Assembly (NCBI GenBank): GCA_037447655.1
Contig: JBBHKE010000886.1
Span: forward strand, 176,783-240,782
Reading direction: 5' to 3'
Length of the DNA: 64,000 nucleotides
Origin: Zygnema cylindricum
Taxonomy: Eukaryota > Streptophyta > Zygnematophyceae > Zygnematales > Zygnemataceae
Both the position numbers and the translations under genes were made by a program. The notes beneath the pieces were generated by a model, which did no database searches, was not told the DNA's origin, and saw nothing but the letters and a program-made list of their open reading frames with translations. Numbering within the stretch: position 1 is the stretch's first letter; the number at the start of each line of letters is the position of its first letter. This document shows, one piece after another, positions 10,307-20,438 of the stretch.

Positions 10307-10719
10307 TAGTGTTGGGTATCGGGTAAATTAATATCGCGATAATTTTGATATTCGATATATATTGAATATCGATCGAGCAGATACCTCGATATATCGTACC
10401 GCGACCAACATAAATTATCGCGATATATATCGCAAAAAATGGGTGTCTGTACAGTTTTAGTACGGAAAATCGTACAAAAAATCGTACGGATATATACCCC
10501 CCCCCCCCACCACCCCCCCCCCCCCCCCCCCCCCCCCCCCGGGGGCGCGCCCCAAGGGGGGGGGGGGGGGTTTGAAAAAAAAAATCGGAAAAAAAAACAT
10601 CACATAAATATCCGGATATTTAGCGTCTAGGTACATGGATTCGATATATCGATTATCGGACACCTAAAATTCGATATATATATCGAATATCGGCAATAGG
10701 TCTTCGATACCCAACACTA
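10307..10719. mobile_element. hAT-type MITE with perfect 8-bp TSD
   Basis: 413-bp element with perfect 15-bp terminal inverted repeats TAGTGTTGGGTATCG / CGATACCCAACACTA, flanked on both sides by CTAATTTG (10299-10306 and 10720-10727), the 8-bp duplication typical of hAT elements. No coding capacity. The interior is full of CGATATATCG-like palindromes and GTACGG motifs, and holds a C-run followed by a G-run at 10498-10572. Relatives lie at 34746, 36622 and 38790. Confidence 0.9.
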
Positions 10720-11158
10720 CTAATTTGGGTCTTTGAAAAAAATATATGGCGGTCTCAAACATGCTTACACTAATGTAGGTACTTGTACAAAAATCTGACA
10801 AATCGTACACAAATCGTACGTTCACACGGTCGAAACGTGGTTGCTGGACGAATATGTGCGAACGTGATATTTGACAGCCCGATTTCATCCCCTTTTTAGA
10901 GCGCATATTCTCATGCGTCCGCGGTTACTAAAACTCATTAATTATACTTTTTCACTTAAAAAGGTACGATTTTGTACGGTCTGACACTGACCGTACACCA
11001 CACTATTTAAAAGACAACGTACTTTCGTTTTGTACGGTACTTGGAAAAAAAACCCCAAATGGCGTAAAGTAAAAAACAGAATAAGTTATGTTATTTGAGA
11101 ATTTGAAAAAAAAAAGCGGGACGGAATTAGTATACATTACGCTAATAGCGATTGGCGG

Positions 11159-11441
11159 TGTAGTTCAAAAGTAGGCGTTTTTAACTTTTTATGGTAGGCC
11201 TTTGGTCGGCGCCTTTATCGTAAGTTGTGTTATGGGCTTTTCATGTGATCTTCTTAGATCGCTACTTTGATCAGCTACCGTCCGAATCTGACGGTGTAAA
11301 TAATAATTTTTGGTCCGAATGTTTTAATTGGTCCGAATAGGTCCGAATACAATATGGGTCTTAAGGTCATATTGTATGTTTTGCAATTTGCATACAATAG
11401 GCATATTGTATGGGCCTACTTTCACCTACTTTTGAACTATA
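11159..11441. mobile_element. hAT-like MITE (TAGTTCAAAAGTAGG family)
   Basis: Inverted ends TAGTTCAAAAGTAGGCG (11161) and CACCTACTTTTGAACTA (to 11439). Flanking octamers ATTGGCGG and ATTGATAG match only 5/8. The same family occurs at 35322-35828 with a perfect TSD, and the two share internal sequence in inverted orientation (for example CAATATGGGTCTTAAGGTCA). No ORF of note. Confidence 0.7.
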
Positions 11442-11639
11442 ATTGATAGCGTCTGGTGGAAAAGTACGTCGTGAGGAGATGTACGGATTTCCATACTTAC
11501 CTGATTTCACGTCATGAGGCAACACGTCAGCATGAAGCGAAATTCACGGAGATGGAACATAAGGATTCGTGAGCACCGTCCGATTTGAAGGCATGTTTCA
11601 CCACGTCACAAAGTGGTTATTAAGCCAATAGTGTTGAAG

Positions 11640-13100
11640 TAGTGATAGGTGTCACAAGTCCATTCGCTTTTTGCTCAACTCTTGAGGTATAGCAGCAGTT
11701 TGCTTCAATATAAGAGCGTGCATTGCAGGTTCAGAATTCTTTAAACTTCGTTGCAATTTCGGATATTCTGCAGGTCTAGCTGGAAAGTAATTAGAAGGAC
11801 AAGCAGCCAGTTAGGTATCATATTTACAGGCATTCTCATGGCGTATTTTGCTGCAATTGGTCTCGGGGCTCACTATAGTTTACTGCGTGACACCTTGACT
11901 ATGTCTGACAACTAAGACAGCTTACATTAATCTTCTTATGTGTGATGTTGTAATTGCTCACACTGTCTGCTTGCTTACCTTCTTCACTGCTGAGCATTTT
12001 CTGTTAAGTGCTCCATTTGTGAATAAATTATTTTGTGATTTGTGCTCGGTATCCTCCTGTGTTACTTGAATCGTGTCAACCTGTGTATGGCTACAGTCTG
12101 TTAACTTGCAATGGCCTATCCCCACTTTGAGGATATAGGCTGGGCCCACAGGGTCACCTAGACAAGTTCAAAGGAAAACAATTATCAACTGTGGCGATGC
12201 AGAGCTGGGGAGGCTCTTCGAGCAAAACTGCCTATGGATTATAACTCGAGGCGAGGTACGCCCGGTTCCAGCAGATGCAAACGCAACAATTGACCAAGAG
12301 AAGAAGTTTATGCATGACTGGTTTAGAGAGAAGTAGAAGCCAAGGACACGTTTCTTCAATGGCTTGCCTGTAATCAAATACAAAACGTGACAAGATGTAA
12401 GAGATCCTGGGAAATTTGATAGGCTCTCGAGTAGCTATCCAAAACGACAGCCAGAATCAAATTTGGCAAGATTATAATGACCACAATATATCGAGACTGT
12501 ACAGCATGGTGGCGTACACTTCACGCTATGTTTAGATAACATGTTATCTGAAGCTGAAGCTGACTCAGTTGGTTTTAATTCCCCTGTGGATACCAAGATT
12601 ATTATGTTGTTGCTGTCACTTCTAGAGGAATATTAGCATATCTTTCCTGGCTTAATCGGAAGGATCCAGCCACCTGGAAATGAAATGAATTCATCAAAAT
12701 GCCGCTGAAGGACAAGTTTAACACAAAAGCTACGATTGTGTGAAATGTATGAAGAAATATTTGCGCTTGCATCGGGTAGCAAGAGACACGACTGCAAGAA
12801 TAAAATTAGAAATTGGCGCAACAACCTTAACACGAATAACACAAAGGAAAATAAAGAAATGAGTTTACTGTGAAAAGCCAGGGCATTTCATTGCCACTTG
12901 CAAGAAGTACAACGACAACAAAGAACATAACAATGTATACAGAACGAAAATTAGCAACATGAAAGGAAAAGGCAAAGAGATACAATGTTCCCCCACTCTG
13001 ATAACATCATCTACCAAGGTCAAGTCTTATGATTGGATGGTTCACACAGTTGCATCTAAGCACGTGTTTCAAATGAAAGTGTTTCTGTAACTACTCTATT
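11640..13100 (+). pseudogene. Highly decayed Copia gag/protease remnant
   Basis: A plus-strand stretch with scattered gag-like peptides in different frames. A retroviral-type zinc knuckle reads Y-C-E-K-P-G-H-F-I-A-T-C near 12864-12905, with its first Cys codon apparently mutated to TGA. A protease-like DWMVHTVASKHV at about 13030-13068 stands where an active enzyme has D-S-G-A-S. Upstream, 11700-12050 resembles an LTR promoter (ATATAAGAG at about 11709; AATAAA near 12020) but I could not set LTR borders. It is a different, older Copia lineage from E2/E5/E6. Confidence 0.6.
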
Positions 13101-14396
13101 ATCTCTCCTACTGAAATCTTCATGGGAGGAGATTATTCTTATCTAGCTTCACGGGAAGGTAGAAATAAAAGTCTTGGTAGTAGGAAAGCTATCATCTGTA
13201 GTTGCAAAGGTGTACCTCGTGTTCATGATTTGAAAAGAAACCCCTACTCTATTGCACAGGCAGAAGATAACAGAATGCTGCCTATGTGGCATCGACCAGG
13301 AAAGATGATGTTCATAAGACAGTTTCACATTAGCTGAAGGAGAATGAGAGGCTGCTTGCACTTATTGACCCAAACGCACTCCAAAGCTAACACAACCTCA
13401 ACATTTGGCTTTACAACATGTGTTTGCTTCCATCCTTCTTCAATGGCCTATTGTTATGATGGATCGTCGCCGTGTTTGTTAACTCGCCTTCAACAAAGTC
13501 CACCGAGCAAGGGGGATTTATGGATGTGAAGCCGGTTTTAGGGACTTTTCTAGGTTTTAAAGCTTTAAATTTGTTTTTGTAGAGGATCACTCATGTCGTT
13601 TAGCTAATGTCTTTTCACTGTCATTTGGGTTTCACAATGTTATCGTTTCTTTTTAGTTCAAACTCATGTGACATTTTCTCCTTCGTTTTTTTGGTAGTTC
13701 CACTCCGTCACGCAGTTGATTTATCTATGCGCCTGTTATGCTTTTGTAAATAAGCTTATTCATACTAGTTTCTGGAAAGGACAATGTGGTCTTTTCCACG
13801 TGATACACTGGGTATTCACCGACTAAGTTGTCGTATGGAGAAGAAACATAGGAGTTTCTATGATGCCTCTAACATTTGGGCAATCATCGAAAAATGCAAA
13901 ATTATTTAATTTTACGATTAGTCATAATAATTACGTTTAAAACGAATTTTACAAACATGCATAGAAAGATGAAGATTTCATAACATCAGATTGTTTTATG
14001 GCTACCAATGAAATATTCCGAGTATATCAAACGACCGAGTATTATATCCAGGTTATTCTCTACTTTTCCTACAATCTGACGCACATCAGTAATATATGTT
14101 TGATAACAGAATGGACGGCCGTTGAAATGAAACAGTTCAAAATTATGTGACATCATTTATCTTGTATATAATGGTACCGATCAAATATTGTTACCTTTTC
14201 CGTACCTTTCCATCTATGATTCGGACAATCACTACAAATTGGACATTTGTAAAAGGGAAAAAAAAAAACTTGAACTTTCGACATGATATTGTAACGGTAA
14301 ATCTACTTCCCGGAAGAAAATGTTTAATAAAAAGGAACCAAAATGAACGAAACAAACCTAACAAAAAGTTAAAAAAAACAAACAACAAAAAATAAT
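13101..14396. other. Intergenic, no gene seen
   Basis: No supported ORF longer than about 70 codons and no splice-linked exons were recognised. The right part (14140-14396) is A-rich on the plus strand and probably includes the 3' untranslated region of the fucosyltransferase gene to its right, which is transcribed leftward. Confidence 0.5.
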
Positions 14397-17300
14397 TTAC
14401 GTATCATTCTTCATTTCCAACATATACATATTCGAAAGTAACTGAACTCCTCTAGGAAAATCTACACATCTTTTCACATGTGGTACAACGTCACCAATAT
14501 CCGTTCCGTTATGTTCCACACAATTATATAGAACAGGTGGAACATGGAAACACGGTTCTGTTCCTCTTGCTAATTCACAAACAGGACGATCATTATATCT
14601 CCAATATCCGGGCCCAAACCTATTAGCAATATTTAAAATATACGGACGAATTCCAGCCAATCCCGCGGCTAAATACCCAAAACTTGACGTATACGTCGTA
14701 AAAAGTACATCGCAAAAACTAAGAACCCATATTTCAGTCATCGCTAATTTTGTTTGGTTCCATCCCCATTTGCCGAAGTCTTCCTCCTCTTCGTGACTCT
14801 CGGAATAAAATGAAACAGTACTTCTATCGCTTGTTATTCCGTCGGTGTAAAGAGATTTAAAGTACAGATAATGGAAAGCCTGAAGAGGGAGAGACGGAGA
14901 GAAGGGGAGAGAGGGAGAGGGAGAGGGGAGAGAGGGGGGAGAGGGGGAAGGAGGGAGAGAGGGAGAAGGAGAGGGGGGGAGGGAGAGTGAGAGAGGAAGA
15001 GAGACACACAGCAAGGGGAGAGGAGGGGAGGGAGGGAAGGCAATGTGTTAATAAAATCCTACCAATTTAAAAAAAGTACATCTTGAGGAGTACATGTAAT
15101 ACGAACAAGAACGTTTTTTTTTTTTTTTTTTTTGCGACATGAAAAGGATTGACTTCAAAGCGTTTTAAATCTACGATATAGAAGTGAAGAAATAGTACAC
15201 CAAAGAATATAAGAAGAGTGGAGTATATATAAAGAACACAAGTAAAAACTTTACTTTGAAAACATTAAAATTTCTCTAAACCAACCTTGTATACAACATA
15301 GACGGAAATAACAGACAATTATCTCAAAATTAACCCAACAATAAACCAACATTAACTCAAAATCAACTCAAAATTAACTCAAAAGTAACCTAAGTTCAAT
15401 TCATAACTTAACCGAAAAAAACCCACCTGAAGAGAAGTCAAAAAAACCGATGTAGTTTTTCTCTCGATCGTTTTCTCCCCAAAAACCTCATTTTCATTTT
15501 TATTTTCGTTTTCATTTTCATTTTCGTTTTCATTTTCATTATCTCGACCAAAAAAATAAGTTTCCGCCTCTGTAACCGACGGGAGAATTCGAGTTTTATT
15601 AACTAAACAGTCGTGAATTCGGTTGGTTATATTTTCATAAGTATCAAACATTCGAATTTGCAATCCGACCGTTTTTGAAACACTTCGAGAAATTTTTCCG
15701 TGCACTCTTGTGATTCTCTCCCACATAAAGTTGGAGGGGTTGAGGAGGTGGCGAGAGAGATGAGTGAAAATGAATCTGAGAGAAGGGAGAGGGAGGGAGA
15801 GAAGGAGAGCGATAAAGGGAAAAAAAGAAGAGGGGAAAAAGGAAGAGGGAAATAAGAAAGAGGAGGAGGGAGGGGTTGGAATGATCGATCAGATCGGCAG
15901 CAGATCGAAAGATCCGCGTCAATCAAACTCGATCCGCGCCGGACCTGCGTCAATCAATCGATCAAAATCAATCAGATGCGGAAATCGGAAGATCTGGGAG
16001 GGAGAGGGGAAGGTGAAGGGAGAGGGGCTCGTAAGTGACTATGTTACATACAATATCTTCCTCAGCATTTTAATTTACAACCATCTTTTAGTTAGCTATT
16101 GTTTTTTGTCTTTAATACAACCAACCCAACAATTGTAATTACAAACCACGAACAGATTGAGCCAAAAAGGACAAAAATGCTTTAAAACCTTCAAGAGTGG
16201 TTCTCAACAATCCCAAATTAATCCTTCCATATTATATATCATTCTCCTTTCATATTTTATCAATGAGTAAGGTTGAGATTGAAACTAATTCTTTACGTTT
16301 TTCAAGTACAATTGGCAAAAAGCTTTGGAGAGGAAAAAAAAAAATACACCGTGAATTGCTATTAGTGTTAAGAAAAATATAGTTTGGGATATATTTGAAA
16401 TATGTATAGATAAATATATATTGGGGCTTATTTTAGTGTTATTAATTTCAATTTCGGTTTAAGCGACGGGGACGATTTTCAAAAAAATAATTACTCTTAC
16501 AAACACAATTTTATGTTCAGAGACCAAAGAAAACACTCGCCGAATTAGTGTTATTAACACTAACAGCGAGTTCATATTGGTAAAACACAAAAGACTAATA
16601 TCCCTCCAACAAGATAATTTCCCGCAAAGGATTTCAAAAATAGCATAAGAGGTAATAAAACAAAAAACTTTTTGATCACCGACATTCAGTTTTACGTGTC
16701 CTTTCATGAGAAAAATTGTGACCCATACGATTTTTTTTTCAAATTTTGATCGGATACTCCTGTACAATCAGATTGGAGCAAATAAAAAACTGGTTTCTCT
16801 AAATAAACATCATAAAAAAAATGTACTCTCTGGTCAATTTTGCGTTTTGAGCCAATCTAATGTCAATTTTGAATCGATATAAGGTCAAATTCTAACCAAT
16901 CTAAGGTCAATTTTGAACCAATCTAAGGTCAATTTTGAACAAATCTGAGGTCAATTTTGGACCAATCTAAGGTCAATTTTGTACCAACCTAAGGTCAATT
17001 TTGAACCAATCTAAGGCCAATTTTGAACCATTTTAAGGTCGATTTTGAACCAGTCTGAGGTCAATTTTGACCAATCTAAGGCCAACTTTGAACCAATCTA
17101 AAGTCACTTTTGAACAAATCTAAGGTCAATTTTGGACCAACCTAAGGTCAATTTTGAATCAATTCTACGGTCAGTTTTGAACCAATCTAACAACCATTCT
17201 AAGGTCAATTTTGAACCAATGCTAAGGTCAATTTTGAACCAATCTAAGGTCAATTTTGAATCAATTCTACGGTCAGTTTTGAACCAATCTAAGGTCAATT

Positions 17301-18809
17301 TCGAACTATTTTAAGGTCAATTTGGAACCAATCTGAAGCCAATTTTGCATCAATCTGAATCAAATTGACTTTATGATTGCTTTTCAGCGTAAGTATTCAA
17401 TTTGAATCGAATCGAGTCAAAGTGAATGAAAATGGGTCAAACAAATCAAAGTAGGTCAACAAAAGTCAACAATAATTATTATAAGTCAACTTTAAGTCAT
17501 TACACGTCCATAAACCCGAAATATATATTCCTTAGATTAGTCAAATTGTGCCAAAAACAAAAAAAAAGAAACAAAAAGTTTACCTGTCCGGAAAAAGTCG
17601 ATCCAACTCCTTCCGAAAAGATTGTAAAAAATAAAACGAGGGTCCCACATATTCATCCGCCAAGAATCCTAACCACACTAAATTTGCAACCGCTTTTTGC
17701 CCTTTTTCGCAAAAGAAATTCCCATCTCCATCCTGATAATCGTACATAAGATATATATATCCCTTCTTTGAAATTCGTTCCTTTCGACCTTTTCCTTTTT
17801 CCTCCCCTTTTCCATTTTCCTCCCCTTTAGCCAATAAATCGCCGACACGTGGCGAGTCCTTAAGCTCTCGAATAATAAAATCTGCCACGTCATCAGGGAG
17901 GAACCAAGAAGATTCCAAAAAAGGTTCACATAACAGACGAGAAAGATATGACGGTTTTCCTCTCACAAGAAGCACTCGATTTGTTATAAGGGCGTATAAA
18001 AAAGCACCGACCAAAGAGGAAAGACGATTTCCAAGGCCGGCGGAGGGTTCTAACCATATAATATATTTGCAGCTTTGGGTAAAACCGGTTGTTTTATCAG
18101 TTTTGTCGGTGTTTATATTTTCGTCTATTCTTCGTGAATTCCAAAATTGCCATTTGGGGTTTTCTGAAAAGTGAGACGACTCATTGGGAATATAATCCAT
18201 GAAATAAGAAGTCCAATTTTTTATTGATTGGGTACAATCGTGGTGATATTGATTGTATTCTTGTAATCGTAAAATTAAATTATTAGAAGGATTTCCAACA
18301 CTATTTTTGGAACAATGAAAAAATGGGCGTTCCGAACGACTCCAGCATTTATTTATTTTCAATCGATTTTGATAAATTTGTACTTTTTCTTTTACATTTT
18401 TTACATTTTTGGCACAATTACGGAGACCGTCACATGTGACTCCCATTCCGTAATCGTCAATCTCTACGTTGTCAGAATTTATTGTACTTTTTGTACTTTC
18501 TAAGCTAAATTTCAATGAATTATTAAATGTAAAAAATGGCTCGTTTGCGAAATCGTCCGAATTTAGAATCGATATTTTCTTGTCTACTTCAAAACGAGTA
18601 TTTTTTTTTCTTTCAAACGATATACTTCCTCGATTTTCTAGTTTCGAATCTTTTTTTAGGAAAACGTTTAGCGGAAATTGGTGAACATGGAGAATTTCGT
18701 AAAAAAAAGTGATAAAAAACGTCAAACAAAAAGTAAATACGGCAAAACGAAAGAAATGAAAAGGGGAAATACGAAAGAAAAAACTTTGAAAAAAGCGAAC
18801 ATTCGCCAT
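14397..18809 (-). CDS. Xyloglucan-type alpha-fucosyltransferase (GT37 family), 3 exons
   Basis: Golgi type II glycosyltransferase that in plants adds fucose from GDP-fucose to cell-wall polymers. Exons on the minus strand are 18809-17584, 15775-15427 and 14879-14397, joining in frame to 685 residues. A membrane anchor lies at about residues 16-38. The GT37 nucleotide-sugar region runs from about 251 (WLEPSAGLGNRLSSLVGAF). HLSRHLLNPSNFMWERITR spans the first junction region; VGLQIR is at 445-450, SLQAFHYLYFKSLY spans the second junction and SSFGYLAAGL is near 590. Splice signals are canonical GT/AG. Oddities: a Gly/Lys/Glu insert at about 329-345, an Asn-Glu dipeptide run in exon 2 (15480-15545), and about 60-100 extra residues compared with a typical family length of about 550-600. 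Intron 1 carries a 22-bp minisatellite, and both introns end in very long CT tracts. It is divergent from the SDR gene. The family is clear; the acceptor polymer is not. Confidence 0.9.
16835..17345. repeat. 22-bp minisatellite in intron 1 of the fucosyltransferase
   Basis: About 22 imperfect copies of AATCTAAGGTCAATTTTGAACC, with higher-order repeats around 17150-17300. Open frames through it (for example SKLTLDWF repeats on the minus strand) come from the repeat period and are not taken as genes. Confidence 0.95.
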
Positions 18810-18969
18810 TTTTATTTTGTCTCGAAAAAAAAATAATTTAAAACAACGATATTGGAAAAAAAGAACACCAAAGTTTTCTCTCCCGGGATTTCATTGATAA
18901 AAAACGAATGTTCTCCAGTTTTATGGGTTTCAGTTTAGGTGAAGAGGGAATTACGCTTTACAAAAGGAA

Positions 18970-18977
18970 ATTTATAG
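18970..18977 (-). promoter_or_regulatory. Possible TATA box of the fucosyltransferase gene
   Basis: CTATAAAT on the minus strand, about 160 bp upstream of the start codon. Position and form fit, but there is no other support. Confidence 0.3.
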
Positions 18978-19187
18978 AATATCTTCCGAACTAAAGAAGA
19001 AAGAAAAAAAGGGGAAAAAGGTGGGAGGGGAGGGGGGGAGAAGATTTCGAGAAAATGAAAAATTTGAAATCAAGTGACAGGAAAATTAGAAGATCTACAA
19101 AATATTTATCTTGTCTTATCTGCACCACAAAAAAACAAAAAGAGGAGATGCCAAGAGAGAGAATGTTAACATTCTACGACTCTTCCC

Positions 19188-19400
19188 CTCCATCTCCTTC
19201 TCCACCACCTTCTCCCTCTCCCTCTATCTCTCCCGCTACCCCTCCCTCTCCCTCTCTCACTCCCTTTCCCTCTCCCTCCTCTTCCTCTCCCTCTCCCTCT
19301 CCCTCTCGCTCTCGCTCTCGCCCCCCCCCTCTCTCTTGCTCCGCTCTCCCTCCTTCCCTCTCTCCCCTTCTCTCGTTCTTCCACTTCTCCTCCCTCCTTT
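19188..19400. repeat. CT-rich low-complexity tract
   Basis: About 200 bp of interrupted CTCCCT repeats between the two divergent genes. All long frames in it are compositional and were not annotated as genes. Confidence 0.9.
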
Positions 19401-19572
19401 TCCAGAAGAGCCAAAAAACAAAGAGAGAAAAAGAAGATAATAGAAAAGAATTATCCAAAATAAAACAAAAATCTCAACATTCATCCTAACGCCACTCTAA
19501 ATAAAATGAAGGGATATGGTACAAAATACGGAAAAAAAAAATATAAATTAATACTTTAAACAAAAAAACCAG

Positions 19573-19615
19573 CAAGCAAACAAACAAACAAACAAACAAA
19601 CAAACAAACAAACAG
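19573..19615. repeat. (AAAC)n microsatellite
   Basis: Roughly ten AAAC units. Confidence 0.95.
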
Positions 19616-19951
19616 GACATGAATCGAATAAAAAAAGTCGAATTCAAGAAAAAAAAAATTGTAAACTTATATCTTACCTGTTACAAGAAAAATAAAATAG
19701 AAACCTTCCGCAGGAAACGGAGCAAAAAAAAGAGAAAAGAAAAACCCTAAACTCGAAAAAACAAAAAGAAAGGGAATGAAGTGAAAGACAGTGTAGCTCG
19801 TGAGACAGTGTTTGGGGTGTTGAATACGAGAAAGTTCCAGGAAGCTTGTTCGGCTTCTGTAGTACAGTACGGTGGTAAAAATCCGTACCATTTGAGATTT
19901 TGACAGGAGCTACAGTACAGTACAGTACATTACATTACGTCATGTATCGTA

Positions 19952-20172
19952 CTGTATCGCTATTAGTGTTGATAAAATTTTCGCCTCTTAAAAAATCTTT
20001 CTCCGTACACTTCTGTCCGATTTTCAATTTGAGACCATCAATCTGAAGCTGAGAATCTTACCTTTCAATCGTAACCGTCAGATCTAGAAACTGACATGCG
20101 TGTACGGAAAAAAGATGTTTAAAGAGACGAAAAAAACATTAACAGTTCAACACTAAATAACGATTCACGGTG
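19952..20172. mobile_element. TA-target MITE (family M), copy 1
   Basis: 221-bp element flanked by TA (19950-19951, 20173-20174). Ends pair as CTGTATCGCTATTAGTGTTG and an imperfect complement ending in CGATTCACGGTG. Subterminal CGCCTCTTAAAAAATC pairs with GATGTTTAAAGAGACG. It belongs to the family seen at 39450 and 40219 and lies in the SDR promoter region, about 270 bp upstream of the start codon. Confidence 0.75.
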
Positions 20173-20438
20173 TACTACGGTATTGCGGATACTCGTTCAT
20201 ATTGTACGGCGAAGTTTGAATTGTACGAAATGTACGGCACGTACGAATAGCATTCTATCTGGTTGGATTTCCGCAAATCCTCTCCCGTTAGCACAACGGT
20301 GCAATTTTAGGGTTTCACAGTTTCCTGCAATAACCAAAAATAACACGAAAAACAGCAACAGCAAAAAAAAAATCGAAACAAACAGGCAAAAAAAAAAAAA
20401 AACAGAATTCTGTGACAGGAAACAGTAATTTTTTAGTA

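Noticed and set aside
16345-16600. Partial family-M MITE end (CACCGTGAATTGCTATTAG) in fucosyltransferase intron 1
   Set aside because: Only one end is recognisable; the second end and target duplication could not be assigned.
19055-19489. Ser/Pro-rich frames in the CT tract
   Set aside because: Pure composition effect of CTCCCT repeats; no start context or homology.
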